A stretch of 20,982 bases of DNA. Source: JBDSWU01 sp038230395. GTDB taxonomy: Bacteria > Patescibacteriota > Saccharimonadia > Saccharimonadales > UBA4665. Shown here piece by piece: positions 1 through 5,578 of the stretch. The stretch is taken from assembly GCA_038230395.1 (NCBI GenBank), contig JBBRNI010000012.1, forward strand, positions 1 to 20,982. Reading direction: 5' to 3'. The translations under genes and the position numbers were made by a program. Below the pieces are notes generated by a model, which ran no database searches, was not told the origin of the DNA, and saw only the letters and a program-made list of their open reading frames with translations. The number at the start of each line of letters is the position of its first letter. Positions within the stretch are counted from its first letter, which is position 1.

Positions 1-18
1 CAGTCATTTACACATAGC

Positions 19-49
19 TAGTTCGGAAATCCGACTCTACGGCCCGCCA
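19..49 (+). repeat. Intergenic structured repeat, copy A
   Basis: This begins TAGTTC and ends GGCCCGCCA (41-49). The same two blocks, almost the same distance apart, recur at 1249-1280. The interior can fold (TCGGA with TCCGA, 23-34). The rest of 1-161 holds only a weak candidate promoter before the first ORF. No function is known to me. Confidence 0.4.
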
Positions 50-106
50 AGTTGCTTGCGCTTAAAAAGTCTTCCCTAAAATGTAGGCTTTTGAAGTTGC
101 TCATGC

Positions 107-135
107 TTGCGTAAGAACTTTGGCAAGTATATTCT
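107..135 (+). promoter_or_regulatory. Weak candidate promoter of the 93-residue ORF
   Basis: TTGCGT (107-112) is followed after 17 nt by TATTCT (130-135). Both boxes are poor matches to the consensus. An AGCAGG sequence about 9 nt before the ATG at 162 could act as the ribosome-binding site. Confidence 0.25.
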
Positions 136-161
136 AACTTTAACTAAGCAGGTACATAGCG

Positions 162-443
162 ATGTTATACAGTATTCAGAATTCATACGGTGAAGTTTAC
201 GGTATTTATCCTATGCCCAAAACTAATAAAAGTGCAGAGGGCCTAGCCCATGAACTCAAAACTGAGCTAGAAGACATTCTAGGCAACAACGGTGTTAATG
301 ATAGTCCATTGTGGGATTCTCAATCTGGTAGAAAAGAAGACCGGGTAGTGATAGACATAACACCTGTATCTGGCCAAGAGCAAGCGCGTATTGAACGAAT
401 TCATCAAACAATTGGTAGGCTCACAACGCCCTCATCAGAATAG
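162..443 (+). CDS. Small hypothetical protein (93 aa)
   Basis: I do not recognise this protein. It is a small, soluble, mildly acidic product with no membrane segment, signal peptide or cysteine. It begins MLYSIQNSYGEVYGIY, has a predicted helical stretch around residues 22-40 (AEGLAHELKTELEDIL), a strand-like VVIDITPV at about residues 62-69 and a C-terminal helix-like segment. There is only one plausible ATG, with a modest AGCAGG upstream. It stands alone on the + strand, 149 nt before the toxin-antitoxin pair. Coding status rests on the uninterrupted frame and its position in a row of co-oriented small genes. It could be an orphan accessory gene. Confidence 0.55.
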   Translation: MLYSIQNSYGEVYGIYPMPKTNKSAEGLAHELKTELEDILGNNGVNDSPLWDSQSGRKEDRVVIDITPVSGQEQARIERIHQTIGRLTTPSSE

Positions 444-518
444 TTAACTAACTAATCATGAAAATATTTGATAAATATCCAGTCAGCCAGCTCTACTAAC
501 TTTCCTGATGTCGCAAAA

Positions 519-541
519 TAGTTCCAAGCCTGTTAGGCTGA
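519..541 (+). repeat. Intergenic structured repeat, copy B
   Basis: TAGTTCCA-AG-CCTG is followed by a small perfect hairpin, AGCCT-GTT-AGGCT (527-539). It shares the AGTTCCAnnCCTG core with the copies at 1249 and 1775. It lies between the 93-residue ORF and the toxin-antitoxin promoter. Confidence 0.45.
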
Positions 542-556
542 GATTATAAGTTGATC

Positions 557-586
557 TTGACACAGTAAAGTTTTTTAAGTTAAACT
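557..586 (+). promoter_or_regulatory. Promoter of the toxin-antitoxin operon (leaderless)
   Basis: A perfect -35 TTGACA (557-562), an 18-nt spacer and a -10 TAAACT (581-586) end exactly 6 nt before the antitoxin ATG at 593. Transcription would begin at or next to the start codon, and no Shine-Dalgarno is visible. Confidence 0.7.
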
Positions 587-588
587 TA
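576..588. promoter_or_regulatory. Palindromic operator candidate over the TA -10 box
   Basis: TAAGTT-A-AACTTA is a perfect 6-bp inverted repeat around one base, and it covers the -10 hexamer. Phd/YefM antitoxins characteristically repress their own operons by binding promoter palindromes, so this is the likely operator. A near-identical 10-mer pair (AGATTATAAG at 541-550, AGATTATGAG at 588-597) flanks the promoter. Confidence 0.55.
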
Positions 589-592
589 GATT

Positions 593-868
593 ATGAGCGT
601 AATTACTACTAAACAACTTAGAGAGCACATGCCTCAGGTGATTCGTGACTTGCGTCAGGGAAAGTCTGTGCAGTTGAGCTACCGCCACAGCATTATTGGT
701 GTATTGCAGCCGATACAGGCGGCTAACCAAACGTTGGAGCGCGGTTCACCACACGCTATTCGTCAAGGCTTGGATAGTTTGAGAGGTCTTTCCGTGGCTG
801 CTACTACCAGCAATGACGCACGTAGTATCAAAGAACAACTTGCCGACATCCGTGCCAAGAGGCACTAG
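593..868 (+). CDS. Phd/YefM-family antitoxin
   Basis: The 91-residue product opens MSVITTKQLREHMPQVI, followed by a strand-turn-strand segment (SVQLSYRHSIIGVLQPI, about residues 25-41). This is the N-terminal DNA-binding and dimerisation fold of Phd/YefM antitoxins. The C-terminal half is charged and low in hydrophobics, as expected of the part that wraps the toxin and is degraded by proteases. The stop is 3 nt before the ATG of the PIN-domain gene, so the two are co-transcribed in the usual antitoxin-first order. The promoter is leaderless and has a palindrome over its -10 box, consistent with autorepression. Family assignment is by motif, and the pairing with a PIN toxin strengthens it. Confidence 0.85.
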   Translation: MSVITTKQLREHMPQVIRDLRQGKSVQLSYRHSIIGVLQPIQAANQTLERGSPHAIRQGLDSLRGLSVAATTSNDARSIKEQLADIRAKRH

Positions 869-871
869 CCG

Positions 872-1243
872 ATGACCTTCGTAGATGCCAATGTGCTCTT
901 AGAGGTAATCCTACGACGTGCCAGGGCGACAACCTGTGAACAAATCCTGGGCAATAGCGAGGAAAAAGCCATCTCCCTGCTAACGCTCGATTTAGTTATG
1001 TATTTTGTACAGCGAGACAAGCTGGCTTGGGAGCCTGTAAAAGCATTCTTGGACAGCTTTCGTTGGATGCCTATCGTAGAAGCAGATGCCCAGTGGGCCT
1101 TCGCACAGTTTGCAGGTGATGATTTTGAAGATGCCTTGCAAGTTGCCTGCGCAATTCGAGAAGGTTGTAGCAAATTCGTGACTTTGGATAAGGGCTTATC
1201 TAAAAAATACTCTAAAAATACGGTGATCGATTTGCTACGCTAA
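872..1243 (+). CDS. vapC: PIN-domain ribonuclease toxin (VapC-like)
   Basis: This is a 123-residue PIN-domain protein, the normal size for VapC. The N-terminal strand carries the first catalytic acid (TFVDANVLLEV, D5). Further acids lie at D40 (LTLDLVMYF), D87 (DFEDALQVACA) and D106 (FVTLDKGL), giving the four acidic residues that bind Mg2+ in PIN nucleases. VapC toxins cleave specific RNAs, usually tRNA or rRNA. The target here cannot be read from sequence. It lies 3 nt after a Phd-family antitoxin and is followed by a strong intrinsic terminator at 1295-1323. All catalytic acids look intact, so the toxin is probably functional. Confidence 0.88.
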   Translation: MTFVDANVLLEVILRRARATTCEQILGNSEEKAISLLTLDLVMYFVQRDKLAWEPVKAFLDSFRWMPIVEADAQWAFAQFAGDDFEDALQVACAIREGCSKFVTLDKGLSKKYSKNTVIDLLR

Positions 1244-1248
1244 CGTAA

Positions 1249-1280
1249 CAGTTCCACGCCTGCGAAGCTATGGCCCGCCA
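1249..1280 (+). repeat. Intergenic structured repeat, copy C
   Basis: CAGTTCCA-CG-CCTG is followed by GGCCCGCCA (1272-1280). It shares the AGTTCCAnnCCTG core with copies B and D, and the GGCCCGCCA block with copy A. It starts 5 nt after the toxin stop codon and just before the terminator. Confidence 0.45.
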
Positions 1281-1294
1281 CATAACTTATGTTT

Positions 1295-1323
1295 AAAAGA
1301 AGCCACGCTAAGGCTTCTTTTTT
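1295..1323 (+). terminator. Rho-independent terminator after the TA operon
   Basis: A 10-bp stem (AAAAGAAGCC, 1295-1304, with GGCTTCTTTT, 1312-1321) with a 7-nt loop leads into a T run (1318-1323). The A-rich left arm would also give a U tract on the other strand. The next promoter's -10 box begins only 5 nt later. Confidence 0.85.
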
Positions 1324-1327
1324 AATG

Positions 1328-1333
1328 TATAAT
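1328..1333 (+). promoter_or_regulatory. -10 box for leaderless start at 1340
   Basis: A perfect TATAAT lies 6 nt before ATG 1340. No convincing -35 is possible because the upstream bases are the terminator stem. The spacing implies a leaderless mRNA. Confidence 0.6.
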
Positions 1334-1339
1334 TGTCCT

Positions 1340-1726
1340 ATGAGCATATCAGCGTCTGACCGTCGCATGGCCGAAAACGAAGTGGTATTTCGCCTATATA
1401 ATGAGCGGTTTAAGCAGTTTGTCGATGGTGCCGAGAGAGATTCTAAAGAAAATAATCAAGAACACAGAACTGATGATTTTAATGGACCGCTTAGCTTTTA
1501 CTGCGAATGTTCTGATGAGAACTGTACCCAGAAGATATCACTCATGCCTAGCCGCTACGAAGAAATACATAAAGCCAGAGACCACTTTATGATAGTGCGT
1601 GGACACGAAATAAAAACTATTGAGGCAATCATTGGCGAAGAAAGGGGGTTTTGTATAGTTGAGAAGTTTATAACTCCCGATGAAGACGTATCAGAGCTTA
1701 AGCCATCCAATGCCGACAATTCTTAA
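1340..1726 (+). CDS. Conserved small Cys-motif protein of unknown function
   Basis: The product is 128 residues from ATG 1340. The frame is open upstream to an ATG at 1289, but that codon lies beside the terminator stem and before the -10 box, so it is rejected. The N-terminus (SASDRRMAENEVVFRLYNERF) is a predicted helix. A C-E-C-x5-C cluster (FYCECSDENC) follows, then PSRYEEIHKARDHFMIVRGHE and a C-terminal IVEKF. I recognise this arrangement (CEC...C, a Y-E-x(2-3)-R-x-x-x-x-F segment, a conserved GHE and a final VEK) from an uncharacterised family common in Actinobacteria. Three Cys plus His could bind a metal, but no function is established. There is no membrane segment. Confidence 0.75.
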   Translation: MSISASDRRMAENEVVFRLYNERFKQFVDGAERDSKENNQEHRTDDFNGPLSFYCECSDENCTQKISLMPSRYEEIHKARDHFMIVRGHEIKTIEAIIGEERGFCIVEKFITPDEDVSELKPSNADNS

Positions 1727-1756
1727 ATATAATCTCTAATAGTCTAATTTGTCGGC
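1712..1756 (+). other. Long-loop inverted repeat at the convergent gene ends
   Basis: GCCGACAA (1712-1719, inside the end of the upstream gene) pairs perfectly with TTGTCGGC (1749-1756) across 29 nt of AT-rich sequence. There is no T tract, so it is at most a weak 3'-end structure for the + strand transcript. Confidence 0.3.
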
Positions 1757-1774
1757 GTGTAGTAAGAAACGAAA

Positions 1775-1801
1775 TAGTTCCATACCTGGGAGGATAGCGC
1801 C
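1775..1801 (+). repeat. Intergenic structured repeat, copy D
   Basis: TAGTTCCA-TA-CCTGGGAGGATAGCGCC has the same AGTTCCAnnCCTG core as copies B and C, with a CCT-GGG-AGG mini-stem. It lies in the 131-bp gap between two convergent genes. I see nothing else definite in that gap. Confidence 0.45.
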
Positions 1802-1857
1802 AATAGTCAGGGGTACATTCATCAAGGCACTTTCAAATTAGAGCTCAAGGATGCTGT

Positions 1858-2985
1858 TTAGGGCTTGATGTAGGTGTGCTGTTTTTGGCTGGCTATGAGT
1901 GGCTTGGTGTATGTTGTAATTGGTTGCAGGGTGAACTGGATGTGCGCGGCGTGCAGGCTACTGCCGGTGCGGTCGATGACTTTGAGGATTTCGAGAGTGT
2001 AACCGGTGTTGATTATTGGAGAGGTTTGGCTTGGTTTGAGACTAAATAGCTCAGCTGTGATCTGGGGTGCGGTGTCACGATCAGTTTGGGTTAAAGCGGT
2101 GGCGTATTGACCGCCATTAGTTTTAGTACTTGAGTCATCGCTGGAGCTGGCAGCTAGAGTGGCAAAATCTGAACCTGTTTGAAGCTGGGTGAGTACACCC
2201 GCGGCTCGGATAGTGGCGGTTGTATCAAGTTTTGTGACTACTGCTTGCTGTAGCAGTTGTTGGCGGAGTTCACGCTTGAAGTCAGCCTCGCTCCATCCCC
2301 AAAACTGATTGAGTACATCCTTGAAGACACGGTCGTTACTACCAAGGCGGTTTTGGCTGCGCACGAGAGATACCTGATTGTCAACTTGCTGGTCGGTGAC
2401 TGTAACATGATTCTTTTCTGCTAACTCCTTCACATAGGCGTCTTGGCTTACCTGCGCCAGTGCTTGTTGCTTGATACGAGTTAGTTGAACTCTGCCGTCT
2501 TTAGTCGAGAAATTAGCTTGCTGCTGCGTCTTGTAGTAGTGCATGTTGCGGCGAAGTTCGAACAAATATGATTCATAGCTAATCCAGCGAGGGCCGACTT
2601 TGGCGACCGGAAATGGTATCACTTGCGATACGCCGTAGATAAAGCCATTGGTGGACTGAAACTTATACAACGCTAAACCACAGTAAGCAAAAAATAGCAC
2701 AACGACTAGTACCAGCAAGGCCAAAGATATGCGCACAACCCTGTGTTTGGAATGTTGCAATGGGTAGATGTATTTACGCGCACTTTTGAGTACGTCTTCA
2801 CGATGTTCAGCTACCGTTTCGTTGGTTATTCGTGGAACATTACTCAGGGCTTCGGCAACACGCTGCTCAGTGTTACGGGTACGGCGCTTTAGCGTCGGAC
2901 GTGGAATACTGGCAACACGTCGAATTGAGCGCTTAGTTGCGCTCTTGTCTGCCAATCGTAGTTTTTTAAGCTTGGGTTTGTTCAT
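1858..2985 (-). CDS. Membrane-anchored SurA/parvulin-like foldase
   Basis: The 375-residue protein has a very basic cytoplasmic N-terminus (about residues 1-80) and one transmembrane segment (about 84-107). A SurA/PrsA-like helical chaperone region (about 125-250) and a parvulin-like module (about 258-340) follow. Parvulin hallmarks are visible: LQTGSDFATLA, the S-D-D-S-S-T-K-x-N-G-G segment, a LFSLKPSQTS stretch and GYTLEILKV. A segment resembling the first parvulin strand (AAHIQF, H348) lies after the module instead of before it. The usual His of the last strand is replaced (GYTLEI). It probably assists folding of exported proteins, possibly pilus or surface proteins. The start overlaps the upstream PH-domain gene by 20 bp, so the two are translationally coupled. 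Catalytic activity is uncertain. Confidence 0.75.
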   Translation of the reverse strand: MNKPKLKKLRLADKSATKRSIRRVASIPRPTLKRRTRNTEQRVAEALSNVPRITNETVAEHREDVLKSARKYIYPLQHSKHRVVRISLALLVLVVVLFFAYCGLALYKFQSTNGFIYGVSQVIPFPVAKVGPRWISYESYLFELRRNMHYYKTQQQANFSTKDGRVQLTRIKQQALAQVSQDAYVKELAEKNHVTVTDQQVDNQVSLVRSQNRLGSNDRVFKDVLNQFWGWSEADFKRELRQQLLQQAVVTKLDTTATIRAAGVLTQLQTGSDFATLAASSSDDSSTKTNGGQYATALTQTDRDTAPQITAELFSLKPSQTSPIINTGYTLEILKVIDRTGSSLHAAHIQFTLQPITTYTKPLIASQKQHTYIKP

Positions 2986-3535
2986 CTAATTGGGTGGGTG
3001 CAGAGCTCGTAGCATAAGCTGGACTGGTTGTTATACCAGCGTCGCGCAGGATACCAGAGATCTTCTTCTGGGTCTTGGCTGGATGGTGCACATCGTGTAT
3101 CACCAGGTCTCCGACGTATGTCTGCATCTTTATTGTACCAAATCCTAGCAGTGTTTCCTGCAATCCGTTGACTTCGGAGTTGACTGACTGTATCTGGTGC
3201 AAACCTAAATCAGCAATTGCCCTATGAAATAGCCCCTTTTGAGAAATCTGGATAAATCGTTGGTCGGTGATAATAAAAACTGAAAAATGCCAGCTAATCC
3301 AATACGGCGCAAAGATTAGAAGTCCTAATACGCAACCGAGTGCTAACCCACCAAAGAAGGCAGGAAAGCCAAGCGTTGGCCTGATAGCTGTTGGGATGAT
3401 GCCAACAAGTGGTCCAAGCATGCCAAACACTAAACCGTAGCGCATAACCACTGGGTGTTTGTGAAACACGTACAAGACGGTTTCGTCATCAAACTGATCG
3501 GCAAAATATTTGTGTTTTTGTTCAGTACTTGCCAT
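2966..3535 (-). CDS. Bacterial PH-domain membrane protein
   Basis: The product is 189 residues from ATG 3535. Two hydrophobic segments (about residues 31-52 and 58-82) form a hairpin. A bPH2-type domain follows (FIITDQRFIQISQKGLF ... LGLHQIQSVNSEVNG ... GFGTIKMQTY), as in the YdbS/YdbT-like family of unknown cellular role. The tail is polar and basic. A GTG at 3541 would add two residues, but an extended -10 box ends 7 nt before ATG 3535, so the leaderless ATG is preferred. The 3' end overlaps the foldase gene by 20 bp, so these form a two-gene operon just downstream of tRNA-Arg on the same strand. The domain family is clear but the function is not. Confidence 0.82.
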   Translation of the reverse strand: MASTEQKHKYFADQFDDETVLYVFHKHPVVMRYGLVFGMLGPLVGIIPTAIRPTLGFPAFFGGLALGCVLGLLIFAPYWISWHFSVFIITDQRFIQISQKGLFHRAIADLGLHQIQSVNSEVNGLQETLLGFGTIKMQTYVGDLVIHDVHHPAKTQKKISGILRDAGITTSPAYATSSAPTQLDEQTQA

Positions 3536-3542
3536 AAGCACT

Positions 3543-3551
3543 ATTATAACA
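3543..3551 (-). promoter_or_regulatory. Extended -10 promoter of the PH-domain/foldase operon
   Basis: On the minus strand this reads TGTTATAAT, a perfect extended -10, ending 7 nt before ATG 3535. It starts 12 nt after the encoded CCA end of tRNA-Arg. No good -35 is seen, as is usual for extended -10 promoters. Confidence 0.65.
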
Positions 3552-3563
3552 CTTCAAGTACTG

Positions 3564-3638
3564 TGGTGCCCCCGAACGGATTCGAACCGCTAGCTTCTCC
3601 TTAGGACGGAGTTGTTTTATCCATTGAACTACGGGGGC
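3564..3638 (-). tRNA. tRNA-Arg (anticodon CCT)
   Basis: The acceptor stem is a perfect 7 bp (GCCCCCG with CGGGGGC). The T arm is AGCGG-TTCGAAT-CCGTT with one G-U pair. The anticodon loop GTCCTAA puts CCT at 3603-3605, reading AGG. The variable loop is 4 nt and the D loop contains GG. The discriminator is A (3567) and CCA is encoded (3564-3566). The D stem has one C-A mismatch, the first anticodon-stem pair is A-A, and position 32 is G instead of a pyrimidine, but the fold holds. It lies 13 nt after the ndk stop codon, so it may be processed from an ndk transcript. Confidence 0.93.
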
Positions 3639-3651
3639 GTGAACGAGGCCT

Positions 3652-4116
3652 TTACACTCGTTCTTCAGGTTCGTAAACGTGCAAGTACTCACTTTTATCG
3701 TAATCGTACAACTCTGCTTCGTCAAAAAAGTTACTAATCTCGGCAAGCCCATTTTCGGGACTGTCCGAGGCGTGTACCAGATTACGACCAGTACTCATGC
3801 CGAAGTCACCGCGGATAGTTCCGGCGGCCGCTTTACGCGCATTGGTAGCACCAACAGTACTTCGGACAGATTCCACACATTCAAATCCCTCCCATGCCAT
3901 GAGAACTACTGGTGAACTTTTCATAAAGTTTTCCAGACCTTTATAGAATGATTTTTCGATGTGCTCAGCGTAGTGAGTGCGTAGCATGGCTTCATTTAAA
4001 CTGGACATCTTCATAGCAATAAGCTTGAGGCCTTTGCGCTCTAGACGTGTGACGATCTCGCCAACAAGTCCCCGTTGCACGGCGTCGGGCTTGGCGATAA
4101 TAAGTGTTCGTTCCAT
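3652..4116 (-). CDS. ndk: Nucleoside diphosphate kinase
   Basis: The 154-residue protein is close to the usual NDK length. It transfers the gamma phosphate from ATP to NDPs through a phosphohistidine. Family motifs are plain: the N-terminal strand TLIIAKPDAVQRG with K9, the helix EIVTRLERKGLKLIAMK, GATNARKAAAGTIRGDFG, and the active-site block NLVHASDS with the catalytic histidine at H115. The C-terminus is slightly longer than in minimal NDKs (EYLHVYEPEERV). A TAGGA ribosome-binding site lies 9 nt before the ATG, with an extended -10 promoter (4144-4152) further upstream, so this gene has a short conventional leader. tRNA-Arg follows 13 nt after the stop. Confidence 0.97.
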   Translation of the reverse strand: MERTLIIAKPDAVQRGLVGEIVTRLERKGLKLIAMKMSSLNEAMLRTHYAEHIEKSFYKGLENFMKSSPVVLMAWEGFECVESVRSTVGATNARKAAAGTIRGDFGMSTGRNLVHASDSPENGLAEISNFFDEAELYDYDKSEYLHVYEPEERV

Positions 4117-4143
4117 ATATATTAGTCCTATTTAGTTCAACTC

Positions 4144-4152
4144 AGTATAACA
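4144..4152 (-). promoter_or_regulatory. Extended -10 promoter of ndk
   Basis: On the minus strand this reads TGTTATACT. Transcription would start near 4137, giving a leader of about 20 nt that contains TAGGA (4126-4130), well placed for ATG 4116. It lies between the XRE stop codon and ndk. Confidence 0.6.
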
Positions 4153-4158
4153 GATGGA

Positions 4159-4503
4159 CTATTGCAGTACGATGCGCTTACCGAGCGCGGTAGCAATTTT
4201 ATAAATCAGGTTAAGACTTGGAGTATTGTGGCCAGTTTCTATGCGTGCAATTGTTGCCTGCGTCGAGCTTATGCGCCTGGCAAGTTCTGCCTGCGTAATA
4301 TTTTGTGCTTTGCGAGCCCGAATGAGCTGACCTATGAAGTAGACTTGAGGTGTTTTGACGGCTTGCGGCTGTTTATTGATTGCCTTCCCCTGTGCTTCGG
4401 GTAGCTCGTTGGCGTAATAGCTTATCAAAGCCTGTCTGCGTAAGCCTTTTTCAAGATTTTTATTTAGCGCGTTCCAACGCTCATCATAAGAGTTGCGGGT
4501 CAT
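4159..4503 (-). CDS. XRE-family helix-turn-helix regulator
   Basis: The product is 114 residues. The C-terminal half is a classic XRE/lambda Cro-type HTH (about residues 56-112: IGQLIRARKAQNITQAELA, RRISSTQATIARIETGHNTPSL, YKIATALG). The N-terminal half is helical, charged and of unknown role. The layout resembles HigA-type antitoxins, but there is no toxin gene on either side (ndk downstream, the divergent recombinase upstream), so a solitary regulator is more likely. The ATG is preceded by TGATATAAT with a 6-nt gap, so the mRNA is probably leaderless. An inverted repeat (4530-4551) covers its likely -35 region, and a 10-bp direct repeat lies at both divergent promoters, suggesting autoregulation and possible control of the recombinase. 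Confidence 0.88.
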   Translation of the reverse strand: MTRNSYDERWNALNKNLEKGLRRQALISYYANELPEAQGKAINKQPQAVKTPQVYFIGQLIRARKAQNITQAELARRISSTQATIARIETGHNTPSLNLIYKIATALGKRIVLQ

Positions 4504-4509
4504 CTGCGA

Positions 4510-4518
4510 ATTATATCA
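4510..4518 (-). promoter_or_regulatory. Extended -10 promoter of the XRE gene (leaderless)
   Basis: On the minus strand this reads TGATATAAT, ending 6 nt before ATG 4503. It overlaps one copy (4513-4522) of the direct repeat ATATCATGCA. Confidence 0.65.
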
Positions 4519-4529
4519 TGCATGCTATT

Positions 4530-4551
4530 TTTATATTAATTGTGATATAAA
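4530..4551. promoter_or_regulatory. Inverted repeat, candidate XRE operator
   Basis: TTTATAT (4530-4536) and ATATAAA (4545-4551) are perfect inverted arms separated by 8 nt. They sit where the -35 region of the XRE promoter would lie. XRE regulators commonly bind such dyads in their own promoters. Confidence 0.4.
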
Positions 4552-4647
4552 TCAGACACTGGCCAGGGTTTGATTCGAAAGGTAGATCACTCTGGACACT
4601 GATGTTTCGGCATTTTTAAATGCGTCGCCAAATATCATGCAATGGGC

Positions 4648-4653
4648 TACACT
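4648..4653 (+). promoter_or_regulatory. -10 box for the leaderless recombinase start
   Basis: TACACT ends 6 nt before ATG 4660. The second copy of the repeat ATATCATGCA (4632-4641) lies just upstream. The -35 is unrecognisable. Confidence 0.45.
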
Positions 4654-4659
4654 ATGGTT

Positions 4660-5577
4660 ATGCTATTCGCTAAGCTCAAAACCGATTTTTTGGAACATAT
4701 GGAGATCGAAAAAGGCCGGTCGCAGAAAACGATTAGTAATTATGATCATTACCTGACCCGCCTGATCGACTTTGCTGGTGATATTGAGGTAAGTGATATT
4801 GATGCCGAACTCATTCGCAAGTGGCGGCTCTGGCTGAACCGCCTGGGCACTAATACCTCTGATGAGCTTGGTAAAGCTACCCAAAATTACCACCTCATCG
4901 CTCTGCGTAGCTTCTTGAAGTACTGCGCCAAGCGCGACATCCCCGCTCTGGCGGCTGAAAAGATCGAATTGGCTCGTACGGTGCGCAAACAAGTGACATT
5001 TTTGAATGAAGATGAAGTTGAACGTTTGCTTAAACAACCAAACTTGAATACGCTGCCAGGCCTACGCGACCGGGCTATACTAGAGTTACTGTTCAGCTCT
5101 GGCCTGCGTGTGTCAGAGTTAGTTGGACTTGACCGTGACCACGTTAACCTAACACGCCGTGAATTCATGGTCCGCGGTAAGGGTCAAAAAGACCGTCCAG
5201 TCTTTATCAGCGCCGAGGCGGCGCTGTGGATTCAGCGCTACCTTGAGAAACGCGAAGATAATACCAAACCTCTGTTTATAAGATACAGCGGCACCAAACA
5301 GGTCGATTTAACAGGTAATTTTCACCGCCTGACGGTACGAAGCGTTCAGCGGGCAGTTGCTAGTAACGCCCTGCTGGCTGGCATTACAAAGCATGTTAGT
5401 CCGCATACCTTGCGCCATTCATTCGCTACGGATTTACTAATGAATGGTGCCGATATCCGGTCAGTTCAAGCCATGCTCGGACACAGCAACATAGCAACAA
5501 CCCAGATATATACCCACGTAACGGATCCGCACCTCAAAGCGGTGCACGAACAATTCCATCACAAAAAAACCGACTGA
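4660..5577 (+). CDS. xer: Xer-type tyrosine recombinase
   Basis: The product is 305 residues from ATG 4660, the usual XerC/XerD length. In-frame ATGs at 4642 and 4654 would add six or two residues, but a -10 box lies 6 nt before 4660. There is an N-terminal SAM-like core-binding domain (about 1-95) and a C-terminal catalytic domain. The catalytic set is complete: R150 (FSSGLRVSEL), K174 (VRGKGQKDR), H249 and R252 (SPHTLRHSF), H275 (LGHSN) and the nucleophile Y284 (TQIYTHV). Xer proteins resolve chromosome dimers at dif, and I cannot separate XerC from XerD. No integron, phage or insertion context is seen, so a housekeeping role is more likely than a mobile-element integrase. It ends 1 nt from the convergent last gene of the pilus cluster. 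Confidence 0.93.
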   Translation: MLFAKLKTDFLEHMEIEKGRSQKTISNYDHYLTRLIDFAGDIEVSDIDAELIRKWRLWLNRLGTNTSDELGKATQNYHLIALRSFLKYCAKRDIPALAAEKIELARTVRKQVTFLNEDEVERLLKQPNLNTLPGLRDRAILELLFSSGLRVSELVGLDRDHVNLTRREFMVRGKGQKDRPVFISAEAALWIQRYLEKREDNTKPLFIRYSGTKQVDLTGNFHRLTVRSVQRAVASNALLAGITKHVSPHTLRHSFATDLLMNGADIRSVQAMLGHSNIATTQIYTHVTDPHLKAVHEQFHHKKTD

Positions 5578-5578
5578 T

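Noticed and set aside
1289..1339. N-terminal extension of the Cys-motif protein from ATG 1289
   Set aside because: It would run through the intrinsic terminator and the TATAAT box, and the encoded residues do not resemble the family N-terminus.
19..1801. Integron-like cassette array (small co-oriented genes separated by imperfect palindromes, with a tyrosine recombinase nearby)
   Set aside because: A GTTAGGC block occurs at 533-539, but no matching RYYYAAC partner at suitable spacing was found in any copy. The recombinase looks like ordinary Xer, and I see no IntI-specific insertion.
3522..3752. 76-residue minus-strand ORF spanning tRNA-Arg and the end of ndk
   Set aside because: It overlaps a clear tRNA gene and the ndk coding sequence in another frame, so it is not a real gene.
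4159..4503. HigBA-type toxin-antitoxin module
   Set aside because: The XRE protein resembles HigA in layout, but there is no RelE/HigB-like gene on either side.
4529..4552. dif site near the Xer gene
   Set aside because: The inverted arms (TTTATAT/ATATAAA) and the 8-nt spacer do not fit the dif consensus arms with a 6-nt centre. An operator role for the adjacent XRE gene is simpler.
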